A stretch of 64,000 nt of DNA from contig PLYM01000202.1 of NCBI GenBank assembly GCA_003153375.1, forward strand, positions 98,634 through 162,633, in the 5' to 3' direction. This DNA is from Planctomycetaceae bacterium (lineage in GTDB: Bacteria; Planctomycetota; Planctomycetia; Pirellulales; PALSA-1355). The translations under genes were made by a program, and so were the position numbers. Positions 62,078-64,000 of the stretch are shown in pieces (the first letter of the stretch is position 1; every line of letters starts with the position of its first letter). Under the pieces are notes generated by a model, which saw only the letters and a program-made list of their open reading frames with translations, ran no database searches and was not told where the DNA came from.

Positions 62078-62662
62078 TCATCCCCGCGCCGCCAGCGCCG
62101 TCCGCAGCTCCGCCAGCTCTTTGACGATCTGATCGAGCCGCGCGGTCAGCTCACCGTGGCGGATCAGGTCGGGACCGGGCTTTTTGCCGACGAACGAGAT
62201 CACCCCGCCGGTCTCGAGCACGGCCTTGTCGACGTCTTCCAACGATGCGAAGCCCTGCTTATGGGCCGCGATCTCCAACTCCGAGAGGGTGATCAACTCC
62301 CGTTCCAGCCGCTCGGTGCACACCTTGCCGTCTTCCACCAGCACGTCGGGCTCGCCTTCGACCAGCCGATCGATCGCCTCGTGGCTGTACAAAAAGCGCA
62401 CCGCGAAATAATTGACCGCCAACAACGTGGCCGCGCCAATCAGCCCCCCCGAAACCGAATTGTCGCTGCCGATGATCGCGTTCTGCACCGTGTTCGACAG
62501 CGTCAACAGCACGATCAGATCCATCGCATTCAGTTGTACCAGCTCGCGCTTGCCCGCCAATCGCAAACCGACCAGCAGGAACAGATACACGACCACGGGC
62601 CGCAGCATCTTCTCCACGATTGGCAGCTCGGACCAAAACATACTGTGTACGATGTCGGTCAT
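62078..62662 (-). CDS. DUF421 (YetF/YcaP-like) membrane protein
   Basis: A protein of 194 residues. Three N-terminal TM helices (about 20-90, VVVYLFLLVGLRLAGKRELV with its conserved GKRE and LNAMDLIVLLTLSNTVQNAI) are followed by a cytoplasmic alpha/beta domain. That domain has EGEPDVLVEDGKVCTERLE, ITLSELEIAAHKQGFASLED and the terminal block GGVISFVGKKPG, all family-typical. In spore formers YetF affects germination; in other bacteria the role is unknown. The C-terminal helix (ARLDQIVKELAELRTAL) is a short coiled coil. Its start lies 48 bases from the oxidoreductase stop on the same strand, so co-transcription is possible. Confidence 0.88.
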   Translation of the reverse strand: MTDIVHSMFWSELPIVEKMLRPVVVYLFLLVGLRLAGKRELVQLNAMDLIVLLTLSNTVQNAIIGSDNSVSGGLIGAATLLAVNYFAVRFLYSHEAIDRLVEGEPDVLVEDGKVCTERLERELITLSELEIAAHKQGFASLEDVDKAVLETGGVISFVGKKPGPDLIRHGELTARLDQIVKELAELRTALAARG

Positions 62663-62710
62663 GACCGGGTTCCCCGTCGGATTGGTTGGTTCGTTGGCGG
62701 CGTCGCCGCG

Positions 62711-63835
62711 TTAAATATCCAGAATCTCGGCCACTTCGACAGCCCGATGCTCGGCGGCCGAGCGATAGGCGGCATCCACCAGCGCCATCGTGGCCAGGTT
62801 ATCACGCCCTGAGAGCGATGGCTCGCGGCCCTCTTCCAGCGCCACGAGCAATTCGGCCATCGGCCCCAAGAACGCATCGGGAAACCAGACCTCATCCCAG
62901 CGGGGTTTGATCCATTGGGCGCCACGGCCGCGCGTCGTGAAGTCGAGCGTGCTCGGCGCGCGCTCGGGATAGCGCGGCCAGCCGATCGTGCCGCGGGCCA
63001 GCCCCTCGGTCCCCTCGACGCGCCAGTGAATTCCCAGATCGTCGGCCGCGCCCTCGCGCGCCGGACCGGCCCAGACGTCGTCCCACGCCGAGGCCCGCAG
63101 CCCGTCGTCGTATTCCAGAATGTACAGGCAGATGCCGTCCTGGTGCGCGAACTGCCGTGCCGTGCGCGGGTCGGGCCGCACGCTGGCAAACACTCGACGC
63201 GGGTTGCCGAACCAGAAACGGAACGTGTCGAGATGGTGAATGCTCATGATCCGCAGCGTCACCCAGCCCAACCGCTGTTGCCAGGGCATCCAATGCGGAA
63301 TGGCGCGCATGTCGATCGTGGCCAGCACGGGCGTGCCCAGCTCCCCCCGAGCGAGCAGCGTCTTGCAGGCCCGAACCGATTGGTCGTAGCGCATGTTCTG
63401 ATTGACCGCCAACGCGATGCCGGCTGCCTCGCACATCTCGACGATCTCGCGAGCCTGGCGATAATCGACCCCCAGTGGCTTTTGCGCCAGCACCCCGCGA
63501 ACATGGTCGGCGTGCCGCACCACCTCGCGCATGACCTCGAGCAGCAAATCGGGCGGCACGGCTACGTCGACCACCTCGACCCGCGGATCGGCCAGCAACT
63601 CGCGATACGTGTCGTAATGGGTGCCAATCCCATGACGCTCGGCCACCTCCCGCGCGCGCTCGGGCCGCCGCGAGGCGACCGCCAGGGGGTTCAGCCCGGC
63701 CGCTCGATAGGCCACCAGGTGGCAGTCGGCCATAATGAAGCCCGCGCCGACGCAGCCAATGCCAACGCCCAACCCACGCGGCAAGCGCGGCCGGTAATCG
63801 AGATCGAGATCCGCTGAGCCGCTGGACAGAGTCAT
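62711..63835 (-). CDS. Gfo/Idh/MocA-family oxidoreductase
   Basis: An NAD(P)-dependent sugar or inositol dehydrogenase of 374 residues. The Rossmann site is [20 protein letters not shown] near 25, the EKP-type motif appears as [10 protein letters not shown] near 118 and the catalytic His region as [14 protein letters not shown] near 197. Such enzymes are highly duplicated in planctomycetes and handle diverse sugars; the substrate cannot be told. It has no Tat signal, so it is cytoplasmic. Upstream, 63836-64000 shows a short tandem repeat (GTCATGGGCCG twice) and no gene. Confidence 0.9.
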   Translation of the reverse strand: MTLSSGSADLDLDYRPRLPRGLGVGIGCVGAGFIMADCHLVAYRAAGLNPLAVASRRPERAREVAERHGIGTHYDTYRELLADPRVEVVDVAVPPDLLLEVMREVVRHADHVRGVLAQKPLGVDYRQAREIVEMCEAAGIALAVNQNMRYDQSVRACKTLLARGELGTPVLATIDMRAIPHWMPWQQRLGWVTLRIMSIHHLDTFRFWFGNPRRVFASVRPDPRTARQFAHQDGICLYILEYDDGLRASAWDDVWAGPAREGAADDLGIHWRVEGTEGLARGTIGWPRYPERAPSTLDFTTRGRGAQWIKPRWDEVWFPDAFLGPMAELLVALEEGREPSLSGRDNLATMALVDAAYRSAAEHRAVEVAEILDI

Positions 63836-64000
63836 GGGCCGCTGAGGGGGTCATGGGCCGTTAAGGGGGAATGGCACACGGTTAAGGAATTCGAAGCCAC
63901 GTCACACCTCCAATTGAGGCGCGACGCACCAAAATTGACCAAGGTTCAGCCGCGAAGCAGCGAGGGGATGAAATCCTAAACACGATGGCTTTCCTTATCC

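Overview
The window is high-GC bacterial DNA of planctomycete type, most likely order Pirellulales. The markers are DUF1501, DUF1559-containing and sulfatase genes, an elongation factor G of the planctomycete/mitochondrial kind, a NfeD-NfeD-FloA set, lipid A genes lpxD and lpxI, and intergenic inverted repeats of several families. No rRNA, tRNA, CRISPR array, integrase or transposase gene was seen.

Layout. 0-3.7 kb: membrane-domain operon (truncated NfeD, short NfeD, floA, a one-TM protein). 3.8-9.1 kb: dehydrogenase, serine hydrolase, a Fic enzyme with a convergent candidate Fic-inhibitor gene, cyclophilin, lactate permease. 9.1-19.7 kb: acyltransferase and O-antigen ligase-like pair, SMP-30 lactonase, sulfatase, DUF1559 protein, ion channel, AI-2E-type transporter with a B12-domain-like tail. 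19.7-29.4 kb: an envelope/signalling locus holding five small membrane proteins (CsbD/DUF883-like), a hybrid histidine kinase with HPt, a sigma-54 activator, PRC-barrel and DUF1328 proteins, a 61-residue protein and two receiver-only regulators, with several sigma-54-type promoter sequences. 29.5-35.4 kb: DUF1501, a MORN-repeat protein, then a gene-poor segment with a membrane acyltransferase bounded by two 95% identical copies of the glgC 3' end. 35.4-43.4 kb: glgC, asparagine synthase, glycosyltransferase, hpt, FHA protein, DUF255 thioredoxin protein. 43.5-48.8 kb: miaB, fmt, def, oligopeptidase. 49.2-54.8 kb: lpxI, lpxD, rseP, dxr. 55.3-64 kb: ftsH, VOC protein, response regulator, CPBP protease, fusA, DUF421 protein, Gfo/Idh/MocA oxidoreductase.

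The most notable signal is the 19.7-29.4 kb region. Four GG-N10-GC elements (two matching TGGCACG-N4-TTGC exactly) lie before the CsbD operon, the NtrC-type activator, the DUF1328/PRC-barrel pair and the 61-residue gene, beside a kinase and an activator that could drive them. This suggests a self-contained sigma-54 envelope-stress regulon. A second is the divergent glgC 3'-end duplication around the acyltransferase, which looks like a small imported segment. A third is the Fic gene, which appears frameshifted near its start and faces an overlapping ORF carrying a VbhA-like inhibitory motif.
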